This document shows, piece by piece, positions 42,720-50,799 of a stretch of 64,000 nucleotides of DNA. The notes beneath the pieces were generated by a model. It saw only the letters and a program-made list of their open reading frames with translations, did no database searches and was not told the DNA's origin. A program made the translations under genes and the position numbers. Each line of letters opens with the position of its first letter. The first letter of the stretch is position 1. Origin of the DNA: JANQLU01 sp964434955 (GTDB taxonomy: Bacteria; Planctomycetota; Planctomycetia; Pirellulales; Pirellulaceae); the NCBI GenBank assembly GCA_964434955.1, contig CAYSXI010000002.1, forward strand, positions 44,362-108,361, written 5' to 3'.

Positions 42720-45700
42720 TTATTTACTTGTTGAAGCTGAAACCAATTCCTCAGCCGTCATCTTTAACTTCTTCAGGTCCAGTTTTCCGGTTCCCAACAT
42801 CGGAAGTTCTTCAATCTGGATGAAGCTATCTGCGGAAGGAATGAAGATATTGGGCAATCCTTCTTCCGAAAGTCGTTTTCGCAAGTCGTCAATTGCCTGC
42901 TTGATCTCCGTATGGAGCACAATCAATCGCTCGCCCTTCTTCGCATCAGGAACACTGGTGACGGCCATCTTCATTTCATCAATTTCACCATCGTCGTCAA
43001 CATCCTCGCCGACGATGGCGTTCAAAATTTCTTCAACTTTGACGTGGGGCACCATTTCGCCGCCAATTTTTGAAAAGCGACTGATTCGACCGGTGATCTG
43101 AATAAACCCGTCGTCATCGATCAAGGCGACATCGCCCGTTTTGTACCATCCGTCCTGAACGACCTCGGCCGTCGCCTCGGGCTTGTTCAAGTAACCCCGC
43201 ATAACATTGGGGCCGGTAATCCAGAGCATCCCTGATTCATTGGGGCCCAACTCGCTCGAATCGTCATCGAGATCGGTGACTTTGGCCGCAACGTTGGGAA
43301 TGGGGCGGCCCACAGTGCCTTCCTTGCAATCCACTTGAAAGTTCTTTCGTGTCCGAGATGGCGGAACATTCACCGAAACGAGCGGCGAAAGCTCGGTTGC
43401 GCCATAACCCTCCACGGGCCGGATTCCGAATTTACGTTCAAAGGCATCGCAAAGTTCCTTGGGGAGCTTCTCCGCTCCCGCGACCACCGTATCCAATGTT
43501 TTGAAATCTTCCTTGTCGACCCGACGCACGTAAGTCCGCAGGAATGTCGGCGTCCCAAGAATGACAGTCCCGCCATACTTTCGCGTGAGTTTACCAACCT
43601 GTTTCGCATCAAGCGGATTGAAATGATAGATGCCAGCGAGGTCCAACCCCATCGAACCCCACAACGTTACTGTGTAGCCAAACGAATGGAAAAAGGGCAA
43701 CACGCCCACGATCACATCGTTTGAAGTCAGGTTGACGACCTGTTCAATCGCATCAACGTTTGTCGCAACATTCTTATGCGTCAGCAACACACCTTTTGGG
43801 TTCCCGGTGGATCCCGATGTAAAGATGATCGTGAGCACCTCATTTGGATCAACCTGATTGAGGCCAAGACTTTTCTCCAACATCCCAGCCGGAGTCACGT
43901 AACTGCCAATCGCTCCAGCGATCTTGTCAAAGGTCGTTACTTTTTCGCGCAGGTCATCAAGGAATACAATCTCCGCGTCCAATTCGTAGTCGAATTTTTC
44001 CCAGATCTTTTTGCTGGTCAAAACACGTTTGATCCCTGCCTGCTTGATGCACTCGTTCAGTATTTCCGAGGAAACCGTGTAATTCAAATTGACGGCCACG
44101 CGACGATCCAGCGCCAGCGCGAGATTGGTCGCCACACCGCCAAACGAAGGCGGGATCAAGACGCCCACGTTCTTTTCCGCGTTGAGATCGTCAAGAATGT
44201 GATTCGACAATAGGCGGCGCAGGATCAATGCGCGCATCAACAGGGAGCCGCCATTGGCCTGTTGGTTTGTTGAGCACCCGACTTTCAACTGCCCACGCCG
44301 GCGTTTCGCGCTTCGAATAAACTTTTGGACTGGAGATAGGAAAGGGCTTTGTCGTTCGTCCACGGCTTCCGCTCCCAATTGCTGAACCTTTTGCCGAACA
44401 AAAAACATCTTTTCCGGTCGTTCAAAAGGTTTGCCGATGTTAATGGTGATTTGTCTTCTTAGCTTGGAAGGAATTCTGAAAATCGACTTATCATTCGCGA
44501 ACGTCAGATTGCCTCCAAACATTTCGTCGATGTAAACCGGCACGATTGGTACAGGCGTTTTCTCAAGGACCCGCATCAATCCCGGCTTGAAGGTCTGGAG
44601 TCCCCCGGTCCGCGACAAACCGCCTTCTGGAAAGATTCCGACCAGTTCACCGCGTCCCAAGGCCTTCCGGGATTGGGCCAAAGCCGATTGAATCGATTTG
44701 GGTCCCGTCGTCATCAAAATAGTACGCGTAAAATGGGCCACCCATCGCATAAAGGGACTTTTAAAATTTCCTGCCCAAGCCAACATTCTCGTGGTTCGGC
44801 TGGTCATCATCAGCATTAAAGCCCCGTCCAACCAGCTGACATGATTGCAAACCAGAACGGCACCTCCATTTTCCGGAATGTTCTCGATCCCTTTGACCTC
44901 GATTCGATAGAGGATCTTGGCCAAACGCCACATGAAGAACCGGGCCATCGCATGTCGGAGGCGATAAGCCGAATACGCGAAAAGGGGTACCGCGAATAAC
45001 CCCATCACCAGAAAGACCTGCCGCGATGTAAAAAGAGGCTGTGGCTCCGTTTGGACGAACGCGGCTTTGGCCGCACGACGGCTTTCGTAATATTCAAAAC
45101 GTTCGATGTATTGTTTCATCTCAAGGCCGGAATCGCCTGGCCCTTCTTTGAGTTCGTTCCAAACGATTATCGAAGTCACGACGTTTCGAATCGGCTCGTC
45201 TTCGATCTCATTGGCAAATCTGCCTGTGTCTTTCTTATCAAGTTGATCAAAGTCGATCAGCTTCTGGGCGACCTGTTTCTGCTGCTCAGAATTCAACGAC
45301 TCCAGTCGATACTTTTCGGGAATATTCTCGAAAGCTCCATTGCGCACCGGAGCGCGAAGCCCGTAGTAAAGCAATGCCGTCACCATCATGCCGGCAAACG
45401 TCAAGCAGTTGAGCGCAGCTAGAATGGCCCCGCGACTCTCGGTGGGACTTTTGTGTTGGATGTAGGCGACCAAAGGGATATTGAAGAACCCGGCGCTAAT
45501 GCCAAGGCAAGCCAAAGCCGTGCAGGCAAACACAAGCCGACCGTTTAGTCCTGACGAATCGATAAAATCTGGCGGCGTAAAAAATAAAGCCACACAGAAT
45601 GCGACGATTCCCATCGCGCCCCAGGGAACCATCCCCAACTCAATTCGACCGGCCGACATGAATCCGGCCAGCACCGACCCAAACCCAACGCCGAGTACCA

Positions 45701-46550
45701 GGGAAACCAGCAGCGGGGTTCGATGCGATTCAATGAGTTTTCCGCTTTCCTCGGCAAACTGATCGACATTGAGTTGGCCAAGCAAAGCAATCGACCAGAA
45801 GATGACAATTCCAACAGCGACCCGAAAAAGCGGCCCGTTCTTGTAGAGTTGCTTTTGATCTTGAATCAATCTGCCAAACAGATTGAAGCTAAATCTCAAT
45901 CTTGGGTTTTGTGCCTGATAGGCTTTCATCGGTAAGCTGACAACCACACCGGCAACGGCCACCCCCACTAGAATCGCGGCCGGCAACCAGGTGTGGGTTT
46001 CCGTCCCTTTGAATCCGGTTGAGTCACAGATCACGCCTGCGACGACCACCCCCAAAATTGTGGCGGAAAGAGACGCCAAGTTCATGAAGCCATTGGCGTT
46101 GGATATTCGATCCGGGCCCATCATTTCGGGAATCGTCCCAATTTTTGCGGGCGCAAACAAAGCACTCTGCGCACCCATCAGGCCGACCATCGTGATTAGC
46201 AATGGAAAGTTCTCGATGTAGATGGCGAATGCACCCACTGCCATGACAATGACTTCGATGACCTTGCAAACGACAATTACATTTCGCTTGCGGAAGCGAT
46301 CCGCCAAATAACCGGCGGGACCTGCCAAAAGGATCCATGGCAAAAGAAAGACGGCCGTGCCGGCCATCAAAACGTAGTTTTGATCCTTGGGATCAAAAAA
46401 GTCTCGTCCAATCCCGATCGCAACCCAACGAAATACATTGTCGTTGAGCGCTGTCAGCCAACTGGTCCACAACAGACTCTGATAGTTCTGGGATAGCAGG
46501 CTCTCGCTCACTATCACCGGGCTCTTGTTTTTCGAGTCTGTTTTAGACAT
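42720..46550 (-). CDS. aas: Three-domain phospholipid remodelling protein (LplT-PlsC-acyl-ACP synthetase)
   Basis: 1276 residues from the ATG at 46550; an earlier TTG at 46571 is less likely. Residues 20-410 are a 12-helix transporter of the LplT/MFS kind (LLWTSWLTALNDNVFRW, LADRFRKRNVIVV). A hydrophilic stretch and two further helices follow. Residues 560-740 are a 1-acylglycerol-phosphate acyltransferase domain with NHVSWLD (His near 567) and FPEGGLSRTG (near 638). Residues 770-1260 are an AMP-forming acyl-ACP/CoA synthetase, with FTSGSTGNPKG near 908 and YKTGDVALIDDDGF later. In E. coli these are two proteins, LplT and Aas; here all are fused. It should flip 2-acyl-lysophospholipids inwards and reacylate them. 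Confidence 0.92.
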   Translation of the reverse strand: MSKTDSKNKSPVIVSESLLSQNYQSLLWTSWLTALNDNVFRWVAIGIGRDFFDPKDQNYVLMAGTAVFLLPWILLAGPAGYLADRFRKRNVIVVCKVIEVIVMAVGAFAIYIENFPLLITMVGLMGAQSALFAPAKIGTIPEMMGPDRISNANGFMNLASLSATILGVVVAGVICDSTGFKGTETHTWLPAAILVGVAVAGVVVSLPMKAYQAQNPRLRFSFNLFGRLIQDQKQLYKNGPLFRVAVGIVIFWSIALLGQLNVDQFAEESGKLIESHRTPLLVSLVLGVGFGSVLAGFMSAGRIELGMVPWGAMGIVAFCVALFFTPPDFIDSSGLNGRLVFACTALACLGISAGFFNIPLVAYIQHKSPTESRGAILAALNCLTFAGMMVTALLYYGLRAPVRNGAFENIPEKYRLESLNSEQQKQVAQKLIDFDQLDKKDTGRFANEIEDEPIRNVVTSIIVWNELKEGPGDSGLEMKQYIERFEYYESRRAAKAAFVQTEPQPLFTSRQVFLVMGLFAVPLFAYSAYRLRHAMARFFMWRLAKILYRIEVKGIENIPENGGAVLVCNHVSWLDGALMLMMTSRTTRMLAWAGNFKSPFMRWVAHFTRTILMTTGPKSIQSALAQSRKALGRGELVGIFPEGGLSRTGGLQTFKPGLMRVLEKTPVPIVPVYIDEMFGGNLTFANDKSIFRIPSKLRRQITINIGKPFERPEKMFFVRQKVQQLGAEAVDERQSPFLSPVQKFIRSAKRRRGQLKVGCSTNQQANGGSLLMRALILRRLLSNHILDDLNAEKNVGVLIPPSFGGVATNLALALDRRVAVNLNYTVSSEILNECIKQAGIKRVLTSKKIWEKFDYELDAEIVFLDDLREKVTTFDKIAGAIGSYVTPAGMLEKSLGLNQVDPNEVLTIIFTSGSTGNPKGVLLTHKNVATNVDAIEQVVNLTSNDVIVGVLPFFHSFGYTVTLWGSMGLDLAGIYHFNPLDAKQVGKLTRKYGGTVILGTPTFLRTYVRRVDKEDFKTLDTVVAGAEKLPKELCDAFERKFGIRPVEGYGATELSPLVSVNVPPSRTRKNFQVDCKEGTVGRPIPNVAAKVTDLDDDSSELGPNESGMLWITGPNVMRGYLNKPEATAEVVQDGWYKTGDVALIDDDGFIQITGRISRFSKIGGEMVPHVKVEEILNAIVGEDVDDDGEIDEMKMAVTSVPDAKKGERLIVLHTEIKQAIDDLRKRLSEEGLPNIFIPSADSFIQIEELPMLGTGKLDLKKLKMTAEELVSASTSK

Positions 46551-47054
46551 ACAATTTTGGGCAGACAACAATTTTCGGAAGCCGGTAGCCCAAGCTCAAA
46601 CGCTTCACGAATGAAAGCTCGTTACTCACGACAAACGCGAAAACGGCTGTCGCTTCAGACAAGGCATTTTTCCAGGAACAAATGAATCCAGGGAAACGAT
46701 CAGGGACTGGCCCCCGTTAACATGCGGGTTCATCCAATCATTCAGAATAATCGATATGGAGCATTCGACCTACTCCATTTCCCCGCATTCAAGGCTAATT
46801 GAACGCGGTGCATCGATGTGAAGCCCCCTTTTTCGAGTTGCCGATCGGGTAAACCGTTACATCTGGTAAAAGTCTGACGATTCTGGTCCACCTCAATTTG
46901 TTCGGCCATTGTTTCGATCAAGGAAGAAGGAGATGAACTAACGGTTGCAAGGACGAACTCCGACGTCCCCCGACCGCGAATCACGTTGCGCTTTTCCAAG
47001 GCGGCGATGATGGCGTGGAGCGCAACCGATTTCTCAAGATTGGTGGATCTTCAG
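46551..47054. other. Divergent intergenic region
   Basis: About 500 bp between the lipid enzyme gene (minus) and a membrane protein gene (plus). An 85-codon minus-strand ORF (46742-46999) lacks a ribosome site and a family match and is not called. The region should hold two promoters. Confidence 0.45.
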
Positions 47055-47414
47055 ATGAATCGCGTTCAATTCATGACGACCGGTTTGGTCCTGGCCTTTA
47101 TCGGCGCACAACTTTACTTTATCGACACCTACGTCCTAACCTCCCAGGCAACCAAGGTCATTGGCCAGACGGAACAGAGTCTTGCCGCGGAAGGTTTGAC
47201 GACGGACCCAAACCAGAACGACAATTTCGGGCAGTCGAGCTACTATTCCCCCAGTTTTCGGCAGGCCAGCTACGCCAACACGACCTCGTCCGTCAACAAC
47301 GACTCCTTGAAACGGATTAGTCACCCCAAATGGATCTGCTGGCCGGTCTTTTTCCTTGGGGCCGTGTTTTTCCTGCATGGACTTGCGCTTCCCTCGAGTT
47401 CCGAAGGCAGCTGA
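47055..47414 (+). CDS. Two-helix membrane protein
   Basis: 119 residues from the ATG at 47055 with GGTGGA upstream; the frame is open earlier (46986) but without a ribosome site. Helix 1 lies near residues 7-27 (TGLVLAFIGAQLYFIDTYV) and helix 2 near 93-115 (WICWPVFFLGAVFFLHGLAL). Between them is a Ser/Asn/Gln-rich loop of 65 residues, probably outside. No known family. It precedes the STAS/RsbW pair by 104 bp. Confidence 0.65.
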   Translation: MNRVQFMTTGLVLAFIGAQLYFIDTYVLTSQATKVIGQTEQSLAAEGLTTDPNQNDNFGQSSYYSPSFRQASYANTTSSVNNDSLKRISHPKWICWPVFFLGAVFFLHGLALPSSSEGS

Positions 47415-47518
47415 GCCCAGGTTGAAATCGTAAAGCTCCCAAATTCTCCCGCTTTATTCGGCACGAATTGCCGCGTATGATGAAGGGAAATTCTTCGCTT
47501 TACATTTTCAAAATTGGC

Positions 47519-47881
47519 ATGTCCGAATACCAGTGCATTACCACGACCGATGTGGGTGACGTAATCGTCGTCAGCTTAAACGATCACAAAGTCATGGACC
47601 CATCGCGTATCCAGCTTCTCGGGGAAGAACTGTTGTCGCTTGCCGGCAACGGGGACGAAGTTCCCAAAGTTTTGATCAATCTTGAAAATGTGCGTTTTCT
47701 TTCCAGTGCGGCGATCAACAAATTAATCGTGCTCGAGAAGCGCCTGAAATCAGGTGGCGGCGGAGTCAAGATTAGCAACGTCAGTCCCGAAGTCGGCGAA
47801 GTCTTTTCAATCACACATCTGGATAGTGTGTTTGATATCCGCGACGACCAGCGAGATGCGCTTGAAGCATTCGCCAGCTAA
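47519..47881 (+). CDS. STAS-domain anti-sigma factor antagonist
   Basis: 120 residues from the ATG at 47519; in-frame ATGs at 47477 and 47480 would add a tail. The SpoIIAA/RsbV signature is visible: VLINLENVRFLSSAAINKLIVLEKRL, with the Ser pair that is normally phosphorylated. It should release a sigma factor from its anti-sigma partner when unphosphorylated. The next gene, 16 bp on, encodes an RsbW-type kinase, so this is a partner-switching pair. No sigma-B-type sigma factor is near. Confidence 0.88.
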   Translation: MSEYQCITTTDVGDVIVVSLNDHKVMDPSRIQLLGEELLSLAGNGDEVPKVLINLENVRFLSSAAINKLIVLEKRLKSGGGGVKISNVSPEVGEVFSITHLDSVFDIRDDQRDALEAFAS

Positions 47882-47897
47882 TCGTTCGGAGTGCGGC

Positions 47898-48317
47898 ATG
47901 GATTGGAATTGGGTTTATGACACAAAGATCGCCAGCAAGGTGGATTTGGGTGTCGATCTAATTCGCAAGTTGATTTCTCATCTGGAAGAAAATCAATGGT
48001 CCCCCAACGAAATCTTCGGGGTCCACATGGCCATGGAAGAAGCCGTCATGAATGCCATCAAGCATGGCAACCAACGTGACGAGATGAAACACGTTCACGT
48101 CATCGCAAAAACCACGGGCGACCAACTTTACGTCAAAGTCACCGACGAAGGGGACGGGTTTGATCCGGAAGCGGTTCCCGATTGCACCCTCGAGGAGAAT
48201 CTGGAAAAAACTTGTGGTCGCGGCCTGATGCTTATGAAGAATTACATGGACTGGGTTCAATACAATGACAAAGGGAACTCGGTCGAAATGACCAAATCGC
48301 GCGCAGACGAATCCTGA
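47898..48317 (+). CDS. RsbW-like anti-sigma serine kinase
   Basis: 139 residues from the ATG at 47898 with CGGAGTG upstream. GHKL ATPase motifs: N-box MAMEEAVMNAIKHGN, G1 DEGDGF, G2 GRGLMLM. It should phosphorylate the STAS protein and bind a sigma factor or another partner. It starts 16 bp after the STAS gene. The target is not in the window, so it could control a non-sigma process. Confidence 0.9.
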   Translation: MDWNWVYDTKIASKVDLGVDLIRKLISHLEENQWSPNEIFGVHMAMEEAVMNAIKHGNQRDEMKHVHVIAKTTGDQLYVKVTDEGDGFDPEAVPDCTLEENLEKTCGRGLMLMKNYMDWVQYNDKGNSVEMTKSRADES

Positions 48318-48335
48318 CCACGACGGGAGCAAAAC

Positions 48336-48914
48336 GTGACACCAACCATCCTTTTGATTGTGTTTGCGCTTTTGGCCTTTTTGCTTGTCCTCGGTTTCGT
48401 ATTGATTCTTCTCACCGCCTTCAGGAGAAAACAGAAGTCGGTCGTCCGAAATACTTCGGATGAGAAACTGATCGGCTTGGCGTCACTGCAGATTTCCCGT
48501 CGGGCACCTCAAGTCCCACCGCTCAAAGTCCTGGGAATGGACGGAACCCTTGCGGTTTTGGTCCTGGCGCCGCGAGGAAACAGCGTGGAATTCCCTCCGG
48601 CAGATCAGCTGCATTCCCTTGTCGATCGGATCGTGCCCGGATTTTCCAAGATCCTTGATACCCATCAACCAATTTTTCGCCGCTGGGATCCGCAAATGAG
48701 TTTTGAGGGTTTTACTCATGCATTTGCCTACAATGTGACCCTGCCCGGCGACAAGGGAAAAGGCACGAACTGGGTTTCAATCTGTGGCAAACTTGCGATT
48801 CCCAGCGGGCAGTTGTTTGTCGGTCTCGCTTGCCACGCGGATCAGCCAAACGAAATGGGGCAACTCGTCGTCGAACACGAAGGTAAATGGTCGGAGTTTA
48901 TTCGTGCCAACTAG
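48336..48914 (+). CDS. Single-helix membrane protein of the partner-switch cluster
   Basis: 192 residues from a GTG at 48336 with GGGAG upstream. Residues 4-29 form one membrane helix (LLIVFALLAFLLVLGFVLILL); the rest is soluble and folds from LKVLGMDGTLAVLVLAPRG into a GTNWVSICGKL stretch. No known family. It lies 18 bp after the RsbW-like gene and overlaps the glycerate kinase start, so the whole set 47519-50289 may be one operon. Confidence 0.68.
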   Translation: MTPTILLIVFALLAFLLVLGFVLILLTAFRRKQKSVVRNTSDEKLIGLASLQISRRAPQVPPLKVLGMDGTLAVLVLAPRGNSVEFPPADQLHSLVDRIVPGFSKILDTHQPIFRRWDPQMSFEGFTHAFAYNVTLPGDKGKGTNWVSICGKLAIPSGQLFVGLACHADQPNEMGQLVVEHEGKWSEFIRAN

Positions 48915-50289
48915 CGCGATCGTCGACGCTGCATTATCGATTTGGACGGCCGCCAAAGACGCCGCGGTGCCTTCAAAATTCATGGCAGAACAAGTTGTCT
49001 TTTCCGGCAAGACTCTCCGCGTCCAGGGAAATGAATTCGATCTTTCGAACGCGCAACAGCTTTTTGTTTTTGGAGCCGGCAAGGCTTCGGAAGCGATGGC
49101 AATGGAATTGTTGAATTGCCTGGAAGCAAGTGACTACGAGGGAAAAGTCTCTGGGCAGATTCACACCATCGGCAATCCTGATGGCGCAATTGGCAAAATT
49201 CGAGATGTCGAGTTCATTCCGGTCCGCCGTCCGACAGAAAACTACCCGACCCCAACGGCTTTTCAAGCAACCCAACGGCTTTTGCATCGACTCCACTCCC
49301 TCGACGCAACCGACTTGGCCATCGGACTAATTTCCGGTGGAGGATCCGCGATGCTGGCCCACCCGCCAAACGGTATCTCACTGAATGAAAAATGTGAATT
49401 GACGCGCACTCTTGCGGAGTCGGGGGCAGACATCATCAAATTAAATTCCGTGCGACGGGAATTGAGCCAGGTAAAAGGAGGTCGGCTTCTGGACCATCTT
49501 TCATGCGATCGACTGGTCGCCCTCATCCTTTCAGACATCATTACCAATGACGCCCGATTCGTTGCTTCGGGGCCGACCTTTGAATCCCCTTCGAATCCGC
49601 GTCAGGCGCTCGACATCATTGAACGTTTCGATCGTGCCGGAAAAGCCCCTCGTCCCGTTCTTGCCTGGCTTCGCGAAAGGGCATCACTACCCCCGCAACC
49701 TCCTACAGATTCTACGACCAGTTCCTCGCCAACTGTCAACAATCTTGTGGTGGCCGACAATCGAACGGCGGTCGCCGCGGCCAAGGTTTCGGCAGAAGCG
49801 AAGGGGTTTTCGGTCGTGCAGCACGAGTTGCCCAAAACAGGAGTTGCGGAAAGTCTGGGAATCGAATTGGCCAAGGTCCTTCAGCGCGCGGTCAACGGAG
49901 AATTTTGCCCCCAAGTCTGCGTGGTGCTCGGAAGTGAAACCACCGTCAACCTGTGCGAATCGCCGGGATTGGGTGGACGGAATCAGCAGCTGGTTCTGGC
50001 CGCGCTAGAGCACTTGGTGTGTAAAAATTCGATGATTTTTGAAAAAGCGGATTTCTGCTTTCTGTCAGGAGGAACCGACGGTGAGGACGGTCCGACAAAT
50101 GCTGCCGGGGCCTGGTTTGATCACGACATCCTGCAGAATTGCATGCAACGTGATGATCTCAAGCCTTACCTTGAGCGCAATGACGCGATGGCGTTTTTTG
50201 ATTCGATTGGCTCTTTGATCGTTACCGGTCCGACTCAAACCAACGTTTGCGACATTCAAGTTTTGACCGTTCAAATCCGCGACCGGTGA
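48904..50289 (+). CDS. Glycerate 2-kinase, MOFRL/GckA type
   Basis: 461 residues from a GTG at 48904, overlapping the previous gene by 11 nt, with GGAG upstream. The family pattern runs from LFVFGAGKASEAMA, GLISGGGSAML, SVRRELSQVKGG, ILSDII and GSETTV to LSGGTDGEDGPTNAAGA. It phosphorylates D-glycerate at O-2 using ATP, a step in serine or hydroxypyruvate metabolism. A 2-hydroxyacid dehydrogenase that could feed it is at 40239-41198. A repeated 13-base word (CCCAACGGCTTTT) lies at 49252-49282. Confidence 0.9.
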   Translation: MPTSAIVDAALSIWTAAKDAAVPSKFMAEQVVFSGKTLRVQGNEFDLSNAQQLFVFGAGKASEAMAMELLNCLEASDYEGKVSGQIHTIGNPDGAIGKIRDVEFIPVRRPTENYPTPTAFQATQRLLHRLHSLDATDLAIGLISGGGSAMLAHPPNGISLNEKCELTRTLAESGADIIKLNSVRRELSQVKGGRLLDHLSCDRLVALILSDIITNDARFVASGPTFESPSNPRQALDIIERFDRAGKAPRPVLAWLRERASLPPQPPTDSTTSSSPTVNNLVVADNRTAVAAAKVSAEAKGFSVVQHELPKTGVAESLGIELAKVLQRAVNGEFCPQVCVVLGSETTVNLCESPGLGGRNQQLVLAALEHLVCKNSMIFEKADFCFLSGGTDGEDGPTNAAGAWFDHDILQNCMQRDDLKPYLERNDAMAFFDSIGSLIVTGPTQTNVCDIQVLTVQIRDR

Positions 50290-50580
50290 ATTACCGTGTT
50301 TGTTGACGGTTTTTGCGGTTGTTGATAGATTTTTCCTCTGTCGAGACGAGCTTAGAACGCAGAATTTGACCCGCAAATTGGAAGCGATCCGGTCTCAGTT
50401 TGAACCGTCCGACGAAGGCTTAGCTGGGAAATGAACAAACGAAATTCGACAAATGAAAGGTCGAATCCCCGCTTCCCGGCCACGCAATTGGAAGGAACGA
50501 ATCAATTGCGAGCGACATTGGATTGAATACTTTCGATTCGAAATGAATCGTCTACTTGGTCCCAATGCATACACAAATCA

Positions 50581-50635
50581 ATGAACTGGCGCGGCGAATG
50601 TACGCCCGCATCATGACATAACTTTGGAAACCAGA
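50581..50635 (+). repeat. 55-bp copy left of the N gap
   Basis: This stretch is identical to 50736-50790 on the other side of 100 N. The exact 55-base identity at both contig ends fits an unresolved k-mer overlap in the assembly, not a biological repeat. Confidence 0.9.
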
Positions 50636-50735
50636 NNNNNNNNNNNNNNNNNNNNNNNNNNNNNNNNNNNNNNNNNNNNNNNNNNNNNNNNNNNNNNNNN
50701 NNNNNNNNNNNNNNNNNNNNNNNNNNNNNNNNNNN
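50636..50735. other. Assembly gap of 100 N
   Basis: Default-size gap upstream of ppdK. Both flanks end with the same 55 bases, so the true gap may be zero or negative. Confidence 0.95.
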
Positions 50736-50790
50736 ATGAACTGGCGCGGCGAATGTACGCCCGCATCATGACATAACTTTGGAAACCAGA
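50736..50790 (+). repeat. 55-bp copy right of the N gap
   Basis: Identical to 50581-50635. This copy holds the 5' untranslated stretch just before the ppdK start, and its last bases (CCAGA) run into the ribosome site AGAGG. Confidence 0.9.
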
Positions 50791-50799
50791 GGCAAACAA

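Larger units (their letters stand above)
50290..50799. other. Intergenic region upstream of ppdK, with assembly gap
   Basis: About 510 bp including 100 N. The first 290 bp hold no ORF and no clear terminator for the glycerate kinase. A tRNA-like stretch near 50457 (AGGTCGAATCCCC) was rejected. The last 55 bp before the start codon also occur exactly on the far side of the gap. Promoter expected but not placed. Confidence 0.5.

Noticed and set aside
46742..46999. 85-codon minus-strand ORF between two genes
   Set aside because: No ribosome site, no signal peptide or known motif, and the start lies very near the divergent gene.
49252..49282. Repeated 13-base word in the glycerate kinase gene as a repeat element
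   Set aside because: The spacing is 20 bp, the frame changes between copies, and the protein is intact; it looks like chance.
50440..50490. tRNA-like T-arm (AGGTCGAATCCCC)
   Set aside because: The T-loop has one base too few, and no acceptor stem or anticodon arm can be paired upstream.
50581..50790. Direct repeat flanking the 100-N gap as a transposon or repeat element
   Set aside because: The 55-bp identity at contig ends is better explained as a k-mer overlap in assembly.
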